Shown: positions 8,790 to 18,285, counted from the stretch's first letter. The stretch is DNA of 64,000 nucleotides from Neolewinella aquimaris (GCF_014197245.1 NZ_JACIFF010000004.1:67548-131547); one strand, 5' to 3'. Notes: a model not told the origin generated them from the letters alone. A program made the numbers and translations.

Positions 8790-9533
8790 ATGCCCACCAC
8801 AACGTCCGATTCCCCCGTTCAAAAGTACGACGCTTACACCTCCTCCGATTACCGCATCTGGCGAATGCTCACCCAGCGCCAAATGGAGGCCCTCAAGCCC
8901 CGCGCGTGTGCCGAATACCTGCACTGCCTGCGGGAACTTTACCCCATCCTCTCACCGGATCATCCCCCCCGCTTCAGTGATTTAAATCGAGCCCTGCGGG
9001 ACGCCCACGGTTGGTCGATCGAAGTAGTAAAAGGATTTCTGCCGGTCGATGAGTTTTTCTCCCTGCTCTCCCGCCGCCGCTTCTGCTCCAGTACCTGGTT
9101 GCGCCGGGAAGACCAACTCGACTACCTGGAAGAGCCGGACATGTTCCACGACATCTTCGGTCATATTCCGCTATACCTGAACCAAGATTACGCCGACTTC
9201 GCCCAAAAACTCGGTGCACTCGGTGTCAAATTCGCCGGCGACGAAGAAAAGATCACCCAGCTGCAGCGCCTCTACTGGTTCACCATCGAATTCGGCGTGA
9301 TCCGTCAAAACGGTGACCTCAAAGTATACGGTGCCGGCATCTGTAGCAGTCCCCAGGAAACCAAGCACATCTACACCGATAACGCCGTAGTTGTCAAGGA
9401 TTTCAACCTGGATGAAGTGACGCAACAAACCTTCGTGATCGACAAGGTCCAGATGCTCTACTTTGCCATCGACGACTTCGCCCAACTGTATACCGCAGTG
9501 GATGAGTTGGAAGAAAGGTGGGAAGTTCGTTAG
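8790..9533 (+). CDS. phhA: Phenylalanine 4-monooxygenase
   Basis: A 247-residue aromatic amino acid hydroxylase that converts phenylalanine to tyrosine with tetrahydrobiopterin and non-heme iron. The iron ligands are visible: H120 and H125 in DMFHDIFGHIP and E167 in YWFTIEFG. YGAGICSSPQE near 185 is a further family block. Length fits bacterial enzymes that lack the eukaryotic ACT regulatory domain. No pterin-4a-carbinolamine dehydratase gene is adjacent. The TAG stop codon lies in the first unit of an octamer array. Confidence 0.95.
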   Translation: MPTTTSDSPVQKYDAYTSSDYRIWRMLTQRQMEALKPRACAEYLHCLRELYPILSPDHPPRFSDLNRALRDAHGWSIEVVKGFLPVDEFFSLLSRRRFCSSTWLRREDQLDYLEEPDMFHDIFGHIPLYLNQDYADFAQKLGALGVKFAGDEEKITQLQRLYWFTIEFGVIRQNGDLKVYGAGICSSPQETKHIYTDNAVVVKDFNLDEVTQQTFVIDKVQMLYFAIDDFAQLYTAVDELEERWEVR

Positions 9534-9613
9534 TCCTTTGGTCAGTTAGTATTTTAGTGCGTTAGTCGGTATGCCCCTACCGTACTAAAGTACTACCCGA
9601 CTACAGTACTAAT
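9528..9613. repeat. 8-bp-period inverted repeat after phhA
   Basis: The left arm reads in 8-bp steps GTTAGTCC, TTTGGTCA, GTTAGTAT, TTTAGTGC, GTTAGTCG; after a GGTATGCCCC turn the right arm reads TACCGTAC, TAAAGTAC, TACCCGAC, TACAGTAC, TAATTAAC. The arms are imperfect reverse complements and could fold into a long hairpin. The first unit includes the phhA stop codon. It separates phhA from the oppositely oriented tRNA and could terminate transcription from both sides. Confidence 0.75.
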
Positions 9614-9625
9614 TAACTACCCAAG

Positions 9626-9699
9626 TGCCCCGTAAAGGATTCGAACCTTTGACCTGAAATTTAGAAGATTCCTGCTCTATCCAACTGAGCTAACGGAGC
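9626..9699 (-). tRNA. tRNA-Arg (anticodon TCT)
   Basis: A complete cloverleaf on the minus strand: acceptor GCTCCGT/ACGGGGC with one G-T pair, D-arm GCTC..GAGC, anticodon stem GGAAT/ATTTC around the loop CTTCTAA (anticodon TCT, reads AGA), T-arm AAAGG-TTCGAAT-CCTTT, discriminator A. The 3' CCA is not encoded. Confidence 0.95.
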
Positions 9700-9874
9700 T
9701 TGACGCCGCGAAATTAGGTTAATCCTGCGAAACGGCCAAGCTACGCTACTTCGAAGGACAAAATCATAAAATTGTCTTAAACCTCCCCTATTCCCAATAT
9801 TATACCGTCACCCGGGACCTCGCACACAACTTGCTGGTAGTATATAGCGTATTCTTAGTACACCCCAACCAATA

Positions 9875-10753
9875 ATGTTACTGAGAAAAAAGAGGTCCTA
9901 CCTCCTGCTTGCCTTCCTCCTGTTCGTCGCCTACGCCGTTTATCGGCTGGAGCCTTACGTGACGATCCAGATGAACGACGACCAGCTCAGTGCCACCATG
10001 AAAAGCGCCCGGCTGGATGCCGAAATCGGCTATCAGGAAGGGACCACCCGCCGACTACGGTACCTCCAGATCGGCCAGGATACTTCCAAACCTCTGCTGG
10101 TGTTCATCCACGGTGCACCCTCTTCTAGCGCATGGTGGTTGAGTATGATGCGCGACAGCTCCCTGCGTAGCGAAGCCAACCTACTGGCCATCGACCGCCC
10201 CGGTTACGGAGGTAGCGGCCTGGGCATGCCGATGACCTCGGTGCAGGAACAGGCCGAGAACGTAGCCGCCGTGATCCGTTCGCGTCGCCATCCCAATCAG
10301 AAGATTGTAGTGCACGGCAGCAGTTACGGTGGTACGGTAAGTGCGCGCCTCGCCATGGATTTTCCGAATTTAGTCGACGGATTGTTGCTGCAGTCGGCAA
10401 GCATGGCCCCTACTGAGGAATATACCTTCTGGATCACCCACCCCACCAGTCACTGGGCCCTATCCTGGCTGTTGCCCAGCGGCATCAATACGGCCAACCA
10501 CGAAAAACTGGCGCACGAAGCGGAATTGCACGATATGGCCAACGAATGGCACAACATCGATGCCAATACCGTTATCCTTCACGGTACCGACGACTGGTTG
10601 ATCTATCCGCGAAATGCCTACTACGCCTGCGATCGGATCATCAACGCACCGACGCTGGTCCACCACATGGTCAAGGGCAAACAACACGATCTGCTTTACA
10701 CCGCGCCGAAGCTACTCAAGCACTACCTCCATTTCCTGCTGGCCGAAGCCTAG
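9875..10753 (+). CDS. Membrane-anchored alpha/beta hydrolase
   Basis: A 292-residue alpha/beta-hydrolase fold protein with an N-terminal hydrophobic anchor or uncleaved signal (about residues 8-22). The oxyanion block FIHGAPSS is near 80, the nucleophile elbow HGSSYGG near 149, the acidic residue in GTDDWL near 240 and the His in KQHDLL near 271, giving a plausible Ser-Asp-His triad. The substrate is unknown. It converges on rarA, and the two genes share the palindromic stop CTAG at 10750-10753. Confidence 0.85.
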   Translation: MLLRKKRSYLLLAFLLFVAYAVYRLEPYVTIQMNDDQLSATMKSARLDAEIGYQEGTTRRLRYLQIGQDTSKPLLVFIHGAPSSSAWWLSMMRDSSLRSEANLLAIDRPGYGGSGLGMPMTSVQEQAENVAAVIRSRRHPNQKIVVHGSSYGGTVSARLAMDFPNLVDGLLLQSASMAPTEEYTFWITHPTSHWALSWLLPSGINTANHEKLAHEAELHDMANEWHNIDANTVILHGTDDWLIYPRNAYYACDRIINAPTLVHHMVKGKQHDLLYTAPKLLKHYLHFLLAEA

Positions 10754-12021
10754 TACTTATCCCCCCACTGCTTTTTCATCCGCTCACCGATGTTCTTTTC
10801 GGTGGGGTTGTTGCTCTGTGGCTTGAAGAAAGCGGTTCCGGAAAGCGCGTCGGGCAGGTATTCCTGGCGGGCGAAGTTGCCGGGATTGTCGTGACTGTAA
10901 TTGTAGTTTTTGCCGTAATCCAGTTGCTTCATCAGCTTGGTGGGCGCATTGCGCAGGTGCAGTGGAACGGGCAAGGTGCCGGAGTTTCTCACTGCCTGCT
11001 GTGCCGCACCGATCGCCTGGTAGCTGCTGTTCGACTTCGGACTCGTGGCCAGGTAAATGGTGGCCTGACTCAGAATGATACGGGCTTCCGGATACCCGAC
11101 CATCTGGGCAGCCTGGGCGGCGGTAGTCGCCATGAGCAGGGCATTCGGATTGGCCAGTCCAATATCTTCCGAAGCAGCGATCACCAGCCTACGTGCGATA
11201 AATTTCAGGTCCTCCCCACCCTCGATCATACGGGCCAGCCAGTACACGGCGCCGTTCGGGTCACTCCCCCGTATACTCTTAATGAGGGCCGACGCAATGT
11301 CGTAGTGTTGCTCGCCGGTTTTATCGTAGCGGGTCAGGTTTTCCTGCACGCGGGCGGTAATGTACTCCGTGTCAAGGGTCACCCGCTGACCGTCGGCGGC
11401 TTCGTGGGTCACCAGTTCCAGCACGTTGTAGAGCCGACGGCCGTCACCACCGGAATACCGAATCAGGGTATCGTAGTCGTCTACCACTACGTCCATCTTG
11501 CTCAGGTACTCGTCCTCGGCCAGCGCCCGGTCTACCATACCGGTTAAGTCGTCGCGCCCGAGCGGTTCCAGCACGTACACCTGGCACCGGGAGAGCAGGG
11601 CCGGGATAACTTCGAAGCTGGGGTTTTCGGTCGTGGCGCCAATAAGCGTCACGGTACCCGCCTCTACGGCCCCGAGTAGGCTGTCTTGTTGCGACTTACT
11701 GAAGCGGTGGATCTCGTCAATGAACAGGATTGGTGAGGCGGAGGCGAAAAATTTCCCGCGCTTGGCCTTATCGATCGTCTCCCGCACGTCCTTTACGCCA
11801 CTATTGATGGCCGAAAGCATGTAGAACGGTACTTCCAACTGCGCGGCTACGATACGGGCCAGGGTCGTCTTACCTACACCCGGCGGCCCCCACAGGATAA
11901 AGCTCGGCAGCCGGCCCGTTTCGATGGCGCGCCGCAGGACTGCTCCCTTACCGACCAGGTGGGTCTGACCGACGTAGTTATCGAGGGACGTAGGGCGCAT
12001 TCGTTCGGCTAGGGGCTGCAT
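10750..12021 (-). CDS. rarA: Replication-associated recombination protein A, AAA+ ATPase
   Basis: A 423-residue RarA/MgsA (WRNIP1-like) clamp-loader-related ATPase thought to act at stalled forks. It opens with the typical PLAERMRPTSLDNYVGQ block, followed by Walker A GPPGVGKTT near residue 47, Walker B LFIDEIHRFSKSQQD near 100, sensor 1 GATTENPSF and the arginine finger region LLSRCQVY. The C-terminal MgsA_C part includes IRGSDPNGAVYWLARM. ATG 12021 fits the family N-terminus; the longer frame would overlap elaA by more than 80 bp. Confidence 0.95.
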   Translation of the reverse strand: MQPLAERMRPTSLDNYVGQTHLVGKGAVLRRAIETGRLPSFILWGPPGVGKTTLARIVAAQLEVPFYMLSAINSGVKDVRETIDKAKRGKFFASASPILFIDEIHRFSKSQQDSLLGAVEAGTVTLIGATTENPSFEVIPALLSRCQVYVLEPLGRDDLTGMVDRALAEDEYLSKMDVVVDDYDTLIRYSGGDGRRLYNVLELVTHEAADGQRVTLDTEYITARVQENLTRYDKTGEQHYDIASALIKSIRGSDPNGAVYWLARMIEGGEDLKFIARRLVIAASEDIGLANPNALLMATTAAQAAQMVGYPEARIILSQATIYLATSPKSNSSYQAIGAAQQAVRNSGTLPVPLHLRNAPTKLMKQLDYGKNYNYSHDNPGNFARQEYLPDALSGTAFFKPQSNNPTEKNIGERMKKQWGDKY

Positions 12022-12046
12022 AGGATCGGGGGCGTTGGGGAACGGA

Positions 12047-12526
12047 TTACAGGTGAAAAATAGAAGCGTGGTAGGCCGGATCGTACAGCATCGCCCGGTG
12101 TGGGATGCCGTCTTCATCGTACACATCACCTATGCCTACATACCCCAGGCTTGCGTAAAAGTTCTGCAGGTGCGCCTGAGCGCTGATCTTAATCTCCCGC
12201 TCGCCAAAGGCCCGCACCAGCACCTGCCGGGAGTACTCCATCAGCGGCCGGCCCAACCCCGCCCCCCGGGCAAAAGGCGCCGTAAGCACCCGACCGATGC
12301 TGGCATAGTCAGCGTACGACACCCCACGATCCAGCACCCGCGTATAGGCCGCCACTCTCCCGTCGACGGTACCAACCACGTGCCAAGCCTCCTGGTCCTT
12401 CCCATCCGCATCCAGGTAATAGCAGGTTTGCTCCACCACGAACACCTCCTGCCGCACCGCCAGAATCTCGTACAGAAGGTCATTGCTCAACTCCTCAAAC
12501 CGGTAAGCATTCCACTCAGGCTGCAT
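12047..12526 (-). CDS. elaA: ElaA-type GNAT N-acetyltransferase
   Basis: A 159-residue GNAT-fold protein of the ElaA family. Diagnostic features are the N-terminal FEELSNDLLYEILAVRQEVF block, VVEQTCYYLDADGKD near residue 30, and the acetyl-CoA loop GRVLTAPFARGAGLGRPLM near 78-96. The E. coli homolog has no firmly assigned substrate. It lies 25 bp upstream of rarA on the same strand, suggesting cotranscription. Confidence 0.9.
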   Translation of the reverse strand: MQPEWNAYRFEELSNDLLYEILAVRQEVFVVEQTCYYLDADGKDQEAWHVVGTVDGRVAAYTRVLDRGVSYADYASIGRVLTAPFARGAGLGRPLMEYSRQVLVRAFGEREIKISAQAHLQNFYASLGYVGIGDVYDEDGIPHRAMLYDPAYHASIFHL

Positions 12527-12599
12527 ATCAAAAAATTTTCCGTGAAGTAACGACGCCCCCAGCCAAACCCACCTCGCTATCTTCGCACTTTACCCTGCA

Positions 12600-12658
12600 C
12601 CCGCGACCCCGCCCCCCCTCACTCCCTCAATCCCTCCCCCCCTTTAACCCCTCCCCCC
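12600..12658. repeat. Pyrimidine-rich 8-bp-period tract abutting the lpxB start
   Basis: The tract reads CTCACTCC, CTCAATCC, CTCCCCCC, then CTTTAACCCCTCCCCCC and runs without a break into the TTG start of lpxB at 12659. It resembles the single-arm tract in front of the FAH-family gene (33183-33273), which also ends in a TTG start. Confidence 0.7.
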
Positions 12659-13747
12659 TTGCGCTACTACCTCATCGCCGGCGAAGCCTCCGGAGACCTG
12701 CACGGCTCCAAGTTGGTGGAAGCCCTCCGACAACGTGATCCCGACGCCGTAATCCGGGCCTGGGGCGGTGACCTGATGCGTGCCGCCGGAGCCGAAGTGG
12801 TCAAACACTACCGTGAGCTGGCCTTTATGGGATTTGTGGAAGTGGTGATGAATTTACGCACCATCCTGGGCAACATCAAGCGGTGTCAGGAGGATATTGA
12901 GGCCTTTAATCCCGACCGGCTCGTGCTCATCGACTACCCGGGCTTCAACCTGCGCATCGCGAAGTGGGCCCGCCCCCGCGGCCTGGACGTGACCTACTAC
13001 ATCAGCCCGCAGATCTGGGCGTGGCACACCAGCCGGGTCTACCAGGTGAAGGCAAACGTGGACCGCATGCTGGTGATCCTTCCCTTCGAGCGCGACTTCT
13101 ACGCCAAATACGGAGTGGAAGCCACCTTCGTCGGCCACCCGTTGCTGGACGTCGTGGCCGAGATAGAGCCGACCGGTGAACGCAAGCACGTTGCCATATT
13201 GCCCGGATCACGCCGCCAGGAAATTTCGCGAAGCCTGCCGGTTATGCTCGCCGCGGCAGCTCGGTTGCCGGAACACACCTACGTAGTCGCCGGAGCGCCG
13301 GGGCAGGACCGGGAAGTTTACGATGCCCTGATCGCAGCTGCGCCGTGCCCCCCCAAGCTTAAATTCGTAAGCAGCGACACCTACGGCGTGCTCTCCGGTG
13401 CGCATTCGGCCATGGTCACCAGCGGCACCGCTACCTTGGAAACGGCCCTGTTTGGTGTGCCGCAGGTGGTTTGCTACCGGGGCAACCCACTGAACTACTG
13501 GCTGGCACGCCGACTCGTCGCGAAGCGCATCAAGTACATTTCTTTGGTAAACCTGGTGATGGATGCTCCCGTCGTGCCGGAGCTAATCCAGGCGGACTTC
13601 AACGAGACGCTGCTGACCGAAACCCTACAAAAAACAATTGCCGGCCCCGAACGGGACCGGCAACTGAAGGATCTGGAGCGACTGCGGGTCAGACTGGGCG
13701 AGGGAGGTGCGGCCAGTCGTGCAGCCACTGCAATCATTGAAAATTAA
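12659..13747 (+). CDS. lpxB: Lipid-A-disaccharide synthase
   Basis: A 362-residue GT19 enzyme that joins UDP-diacylglucosamine and lipid X in lipid A synthesis at the inner membrane. Family blocks: AGEASGDLHGS at residues 7-17, ELAFMGFVEV near 57, IDYPGFNLRIA near 92, ISPQIWAWHTSR near 115, VGHPLLD near 156, LPGSRRQEI near 180 and the TSGTATLETAL loop near 255. The only start fitting the family N-terminus is TTG 12659; the leader is a C-rich low-complexity tract with no ribosome-binding site. The gene shares its stop TTAA with the convergent membrane-protein gene. Confidence 0.95.
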   Translation: MRYYLIAGEASGDLHGSKLVEALRQRDPDAVIRAWGGDLMRAAGAEVVKHYRELAFMGFVEVVMNLRTILGNIKRCQEDIEAFNPDRLVLIDYPGFNLRIAKWARPRGLDVTYYISPQIWAWHTSRVYQVKANVDRMLVILPFERDFYAKYGVEATFVGHPLLDVVAEIEPTGERKHVAILPGSRRQEISRSLPVMLAAAARLPEHTYVVAGAPGQDREVYDALIAAAPCPPKLKFVSSDTYGVLSGAHSAMVTSGTATLETALFGVPQVVCYRGNPLNYWLARRLVAKRIKYISLVNLVMDAPVVPELIQADFNETLLTETLQKTIAGPERDRQLKDLERLRVRLGEGGAASRAATAIIEN

Positions 13748-14160
13748 GCATTGCCGAAGATCACCAGCAGGGCGTAGATCAGTCCCGGCAGGTAGAACAA
13801 CAGGGTAAGCAGCAGGGCAATCCAGAATTTGGAAGTCAGTTCACCCTCGTAGAGGAGTACTCCGAGGGGTGGCAACAGAATAGTTACCAGTACGAGGAGC
13901 AGGGTATTGGTATCTGCGTCGCGGTAATCTTCGAGGGCGTTTTTGACGGCCTTGCGCTGTTCGCGCTTGAGCTGGCGGCGTTCCTTGCCGGACATTTCCT
14001 TCAGCGATTCGCGGTATTCGTTGACGGCGTCGAGGGCAGCTGCCTCTGCGGCCGTTTCTGCAGCGGGGGTGGCCGGGGTAGGTACGACGATTGCCGCGTG
14101 GGTGCTACCGAACACCATAAAGACCAGCAAGAAAGACAGGGTAAATGTACGTAGGCTCAT
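13744..14160 (-). CDS. YqaE/Pmp3-like membrane protein with signal peptide
   Basis: A 138-residue protein: a signal peptide (about 1-22), an Ala/Glu-rich helical linker with the lysine/arginine-rich segment KERRQLKREQRKA (about 58-72), and two closely spaced membrane helices (about 88-106 and 113-135) with the LLPPLGVLLYEG motif of the Pmp3/YqaE family. The linker is typical of Bacteroidota versions. Likely in the inner membrane; role unknown. It is convergent with lpxB, sharing stop TTAA at 13744-13747. Confidence 0.85.
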   Translation of the reverse strand: MSLRTFTLSFLLVFMVFGSTHAAIVVPTPATPAAETAAEAAALDAVNEYRESLKEMSGKERRQLKREQRKAVKNALEDYRDADTNTLLLVLVTILLPPLGVLLYEGELTSKFWIALLLTLLFYLPGLIYALLVIFGNA

Positions 14161-14256
14161 GCGGGGAGAGTTTTGAAGAAAGTAGGCGAAATTGCCACCT
14201 GACCTAACCCGGATTTGCCCCCGAGGTTTATTACCAAGCCTCCCTGATTTTCTTTC

Positions 14257-15114
14257 CTAGAAGGAGTAACAACCGTTGCCTCCACTACCCCAACCGCCCA
14301 GGCGGATACCCAGGGTCAGGTTGATCATGAAGTAGAAATCGTCGGAGTCGCCGCCGCGCCGGTATTCCAGTCCCTCGGGAGCTTCCCCGGGGTCGACCGC
14401 CGGGTTGGAGAAGAAGGCTCCCCGGGTGGTGGTATTGTCCAGAACGTCTTGGTAGACCAACCGCCGCCCGGTAACGTCGTCCAGGTAGTCGGTGTTGGTG
14501 ATCCGTCCACTCACCTCACCTCCGACCACGAACCGGTCGCCGAGTTTGGCACGCACGCCACCGCCCAGGTGGAGGGTGGTGATGGACAGCTCGTAGGGAG
14601 CGGGGTCGTACTGCCCGGTCATGATTCCCTGTCCTTCGGTGCGAAGCGGCTGAAGTTCGTAGTAGATGCCGTCGACCTGGGATTCCGGATTGAAGGAAGT
14701 ACGTCCGATGCCAGCCATGACGTAAGGCGCCACGAAGCGGTCGTCGGGATCACCGAGGTAGAACAGGTCGAACTCGACGGCTACGCTGTACTCCTGAATC
14801 TTGGAGCGGAAATTCCGGGTGATCGAGGTACTCGTGCCGTTACCTAAACTGACGTTTGTACTGTTCTCCGCTTCAATGGTACCGAACGCACCGTTGAAGC
14901 GCAACCCGATGCGGTTGACCGGCCGGTAGCGCAGGTACACTCCCCCGAAGGTGTTCCAATCGTTGAGGAACTTAATCCCGGGGTCGCTCAGATCGCCGTT
15001 GTAGGGCATATCACCGGCCATGGCGCCTATCTCGAAGTAGCTCTGTGCGGTTGCGCTCGTGGAGAAAAGCGTGATAAAGGCCAAAATGAAGCAGGGTAGG
15101 GTCAGTCCTTTCAT
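14257..15114 (-). CDS. Outer-membrane beta-barrel protein, DUF6089-like
   Basis: A 285-residue secreted protein. A signal peptide ends near ATAQ (residue 24), followed by YFEIGAMAGDMPYNGDLSD and alternating amphipathic strands typical of small OmpA-like or DUF6089 barrels (YLRYRPVNRIGLRFNG, YSVAVEFDLFY, VVGGEVSGRITNTDYLDD, FMINLTLGIRL). The last strand ends in GCYSF with an aromatic terminus, as expected for Bam-inserted barrels. Function is probably structural. It is divergent from the ABC exporter across about 260 bp. Confidence 0.82.
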   Translation of the reverse strand: MKGLTLPCFILAFITLFSTSATAQSYFEIGAMAGDMPYNGDLSDPGIKFLNDWNTFGGVYLRYRPVNRIGLRFNGAFGTIEAENSTNVSLGNGTSTSITRNFRSKIQEYSVAVEFDLFYLGDPDDRFVAPYVMAGIGRTSFNPESQVDGIYYELQPLRTEGQGIMTGQYDPAPYELSITTLHLGGGVRAKLGDRFVVGGEVSGRITNTDYLDDVTGRRLVYQDVLDNTTTRGAFFSNPAVDPGEAPEGLEYRRGGDSDDFYFMINLTLGIRLGGWGSGGNGCYSF

Positions 15115-15373
15115 GACATCTGGTTAGGGTTGTTCAAATTAAAAAAGCGACACTCAGCATAAAACTTCTATTTGACGCTAAAATTGTCAACCGTTGCACT
15201 CCCGTTTGCCCCGACGGGGAATATTTGTGTGGAAAGACGAAAGAAGAGCAGGCGGCGGACTGGTAGGTAGCTGTTGCCGTGAATCCGATGTTATTACCTC
15301 CATTAATCACAGTAAGTTCAAAAAAAGCTCGCAACACGATCTTTTGCTGCTTAAAGCGTTTCCTTTGTCAGTC

Positions 15374-17200
15374 ATGGCAACAAGTACACTTAACCCCGAG
15401 GAAGCCAAACCGCGCATCACCAAGGACCGCCTGCGGCGTTCGATGCGCATCTTCGATTACGTCTGGCGGTACCGCTGGCTGTTCTTGTTGAGCTTCGTCA
15501 TTCTCAGCGTCAGCTCGCTGGTCTTCCTCGTCGTCCTGCAGCTGCCGGGAGAGGCGCTGAACGTCTACAACGGCGACGGCAAGTACGGCCTTACCGTCAA
15601 CCAGATCTTTCTGCTCCTCACCGTATTGCTCGTCCTCCAGGCCCCACTCAGTTTCTTCCGGGTGCGCATACAGGCTATCGTGAGCGAGCGGGCAATGGCG
15701 GCGCTGCGCAAGGACCTGTTCGCCAAAATCCTGCACCTCAGCATCCCCTTCTTCGAACGCAGCCGGGTAGGAGAACTGACGAGCCGCATCACCAACGACA
15801 TCACGCAAATCCAGGGGGTATTCAGCTTAACGCTGACGGAGTTTGCCCGCCAGATCATCATCCTGCTGGGTGCAACGGTATTTATCCTCTTCACCATGTT
15901 CCGGCTGGCGTTGGTGAGCCTGATTATTTTTCCCGTGGTGGTCATCGCGGCGATGTTCTTCGGGCGTTACGTGCGTAAAATGACCAAGGCCCGGCAGGAA
16001 AAACTGGCCCAGTCTAACGTGATCGTAGAGGAAACCCTGCAGAGTATTTCCACGGTCAAGGCCTACACGAACGAGGAGTTTGAGCTCGCGCGCTACGCTA
16101 AGAGCATCGATGAGTCGGTCGATATTTCCATCCGAACGGCCAATGCGCGCGGCCTGTTTTCCGCCTTCATCGTCACCGTCATGTTCGGAGCCCTTTTCTT
16201 CATCATCTACCGAGCCATCCTGCTGGTGCAGGCCGGAGATTTGCCGGTGGGAGACCTTTTTTCCTTCATCGTTTTCACCGCCATTATCGGAGGATCGGTT
16301 GCGAGCCTGGGTAATTTTTACAGCGAGATCGTAGCCGCACTGGGTGCGTCCGACCGCGTCATCGATATCCTGGAGAGCGAGGAAAGCGAAGGAACTGGGG
16401 CGGGACCGCAGGTGCAGGGCCAAGCCGGTAAAAAAGCAAACGTTCCGGGCACCTTCGCCGGTGCGATCAGCTACGATAACGTAACCTTCTCCTACCCTAC
16501 CCGATCGGACGTGACCGTACTGAAGGGCATCGACCTCAACGTCGCGCCGGGAGAAAAAGTAGCCCTGGTCGGTGCCAGCGGTAGCGGAAAATCGACGATC
16601 GTCAAACTGCTGCTGCGCTTCTATCCCGTCGACGGCGGACGCATCACCATCGACGGCCAGGACATTGAGTCGTTCGACCTGGAAAGCTACCGCGATCAAC
16701 TGGCGCTCGTGCCCCAGGAAGTCCTGCTGTTCGGCGGCTCCATACGCGAAAACATCACCTACGGCAAGCTGAACGCTACCGACGCCCAGGTACGGGAAGC
16801 CGCCCGCCAGGCGAATGCGCTCGACTTTATCGACGCCTTCCCCGAAGGACTGGAGACGGTGGTTGGAGACCGGGGCATCCAGCTCAGCGGCGGACAACGG
16901 CAGCGGGTCGCCATCGCCCGGGCCATCCTCAAGGACCCTAAGGTGCTATTGCTTGACGAAGCGACCAGTAGTCTCGATGCCGAGAGCGAACGGGTCGTGC
17001 AGGAAGCCCTCGACAACCTGATGCGCGGCCGGACCAGCATCATCATCGCCCACCGCCTGGCAACCATCCGTGATGTAGATCGGATTTACGTCATCGAAAA
17101 CGGGGCCATCGTAGAATCGGGGACCCACGCCGAATTGAGCACTCGTCCGCACGGGGCCTACTCCGCCCTCGCCCGCCTACAATTCGATCTCGCGGAATGA
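15374..17200 (+). CDS. ABC exporter, fused membrane and ATPase domains
   Basis: A 608-residue half-transporter with a six-helix type I exporter membrane domain (about 30-330) and an ATPase domain. The ATPase has Walker A GASGSGKST near 397, Q-loop VPQEVLLFGG near 443, signature LSGGQRQRV near 500, Walker B VLLLDEATSSLD near 520 and the H-loop AHRLATI. It resembles MsbA/LptA-type or multidrug exporters, and MsbA-like lipid flipping is possible given lpxB nearby but unproven. ATG 15374 is chosen over the longer frame from 15194, which adds no homologous sequence. It overlaps murB by the tetranucleotide ATGA. Confidence 0.92.
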   Translation: MATSTLNPEEAKPRITKDRLRRSMRIFDYVWRYRWLFLLSFVILSVSSLVFLVVLQLPGEALNVYNGDGKYGLTVNQIFLLLTVLLVLQAPLSFFRVRIQAIVSERAMAALRKDLFAKILHLSIPFFERSRVGELTSRITNDITQIQGVFSLTLTEFARQIIILLGATVFILFTMFRLALVSLIIFPVVVIAAMFFGRYVRKMTKARQEKLAQSNVIVEETLQSISTVKAYTNEEFELARYAKSIDESVDISIRTANARGLFSAFIVTVMFGALFFIIYRAILLVQAGDLPVGDLFSFIVFTAIIGGSVASLGNFYSEIVAALGASDRVIDILESEESEGTGAGPQVQGQAGKKANVPGTFAGAISYDNVTFSYPTRSDVTVLKGIDLNVAPGEKVALVGASGSGKSTIVKLLLRFYPVDGGRITIDGQDIESFDLESYRDQLALVPQEVLLFGGSIRENITYGKLNATDAQVREAARQANALDFIDAFPEGLETVVGDRGIQLSGGQRQRVAIARAILKDPKVLLLDEATSSLDAESERVVQEALDNLMRGRTSIIIAHRLATIRDVDRIYVIENGAIVESGTHAELSTRPHGAYSALARLQFDLAE

Positions 17201-18213
17201 TCAGAAACAACGTACGGCTGGACCGTTTCAACACTTTCGGCCTGCCCGCTACCGCCGAACGCTACCTGCCCCTCCTCCACCCGGATCAACTGACGGGGCC
17301 GGAATTTCAACGAGCCCCCGATCTCGTACTCGGCGGCGGCAGCAACCTGCTGCTGATGGAAAAAGTGCCGGGACTTACCGTACACGTACTGATGAGCGGC
17401 ATCGAATGGTCGGACGGGAAGGGTCGGTTCCGGGTTGCGGCCGGCACGGACTGGAACCAGTTTGTCCGCTATACCCTGGAAATCGGCTTTCCGGGCCTGG
17501 AGAACCTGATCCTGATCCCCGGCACCATCGGCGCCTCACCGGTACAAAACATCGGTGCCTACGGTGCGGAAGTGAGCGAATTCATCACGGCGGTGCATGC
17601 CTGGGAATACGGAAGCGGGCCGGTGGTACTTTCCCCGGATGACTGCCGGTTCGGTTACCGCGACAGCCGCTTCAAGCACGAACCCGATCGCTTTCTGATC
17701 ACCGCCGTCGACTTCGATCTGAGCGAGCGACGCCCCCTGAAAATGGAGTACGGTGCGATCACCGGAGAACTAGCGCGGCAGGGCATCACGGATCCCACTC
17801 CCGCCGATGTCGCCAATGCGGTCACTAACATCCGACGCAGCAAACTGCCCGACTGGTTTTTTCTGGGCAACAGCGGCAGTTTCTTCAAGAATCCGGTCGT
17901 CGACCGCGGTGTGTACGACCGCTTACTGGATGAATTCCCCGATTTGCCGAGCTACCCCATCGACGACCAATCGGTGAAGTTGCCCGCGGGCTGGCTGATC
18001 GACCGGGCGGGCTTGCGGGGCAGCGGCACGTCACGGGTAGGCTCCTACGAAAAGCAGGCGCTCGTCCTGGTCAACCGCGGTGGGGCCCGCGGCAGCGACG
18101 TACTGTCGTTCAGCCGGAACGTTCAGCGTACCGTTCGCGAGAAATTCGGGGTGGAGCTCGAGCCGGAGGTAAGACAGGTTCCCGCCCAGGTGGCAGCTCA
18201 GCTAAGCCTCTAG
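17197..18213 (+). CDS. murB: UDP-N-acetylenolpyruvoylglucosamine reductase
   Basis: A 338-residue FAD-dependent MurB that reduces UDP-GlcNAc-enolpyruvate to UDP-MurNAc in peptidoglycan synthesis. Seen motifs: NTFGLPATAE near residue 10, GGGSNLL near 46, IPGTIGASPVQNIGAYGAE near 107-125, CRFGYRDSRFK near 150, the catalytic-serine region GNSGSFFKNP near 224 and PAGWLIDRAGLRG near 265. This is the long type I form, like E. coli MurB. The start overlaps the ABC exporter stop by 4 bp, implying translational coupling. Confidence 0.95.
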   Translation: MIRNNVRLDRFNTFGLPATAERYLPLLHPDQLTGPEFQRAPDLVLGGGSNLLLMEKVPGLTVHVLMSGIEWSDGKGRFRVAAGTDWNQFVRYTLEIGFPGLENLILIPGTIGASPVQNIGAYGAEVSEFITAVHAWEYGSGPVVLSPDDCRFGYRDSRFKHEPDRFLITAVDFDLSERRPLKMEYGAITGELARQGITDPTPADVANAVTNIRRSKLPDWFFLGNSGSFFKNPVVDRGVYDRLLDEFPDLPSYPIDDQSVKLPAGWLIDRAGLRGSGTSRVGSYEKQALVLVNRGGARGSDVLSFSRNVQRTVREKFGVELEPEVRQVPAQVAAQLSL

Positions 18214-18285
18214 GCTATATTCCGGGCAGGGGTTTTAAACATTTGGGGCGTTTTCCCGGATTTGAGAAGTAACACTTCCTAAACC

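Noticed and set aside
8108-8985. Several 70-130-codon frames on both strands
   Set aside because: They consist of NLRNPR/KIRVIRG-type peptides from the repeat cluster, or run out of frame into phhA.
15181-15240. Promoter-like AATATTTG before the ABC exporter
   Set aside because: It resembles the TAnnTTTG -7 element but the -33 TTG is 23 bp away and one key base differs.
15827-16897. 356-codon minus-strand frame
   Set aside because: Antisense of the ABC exporter, explained by high GC and third-position bias.
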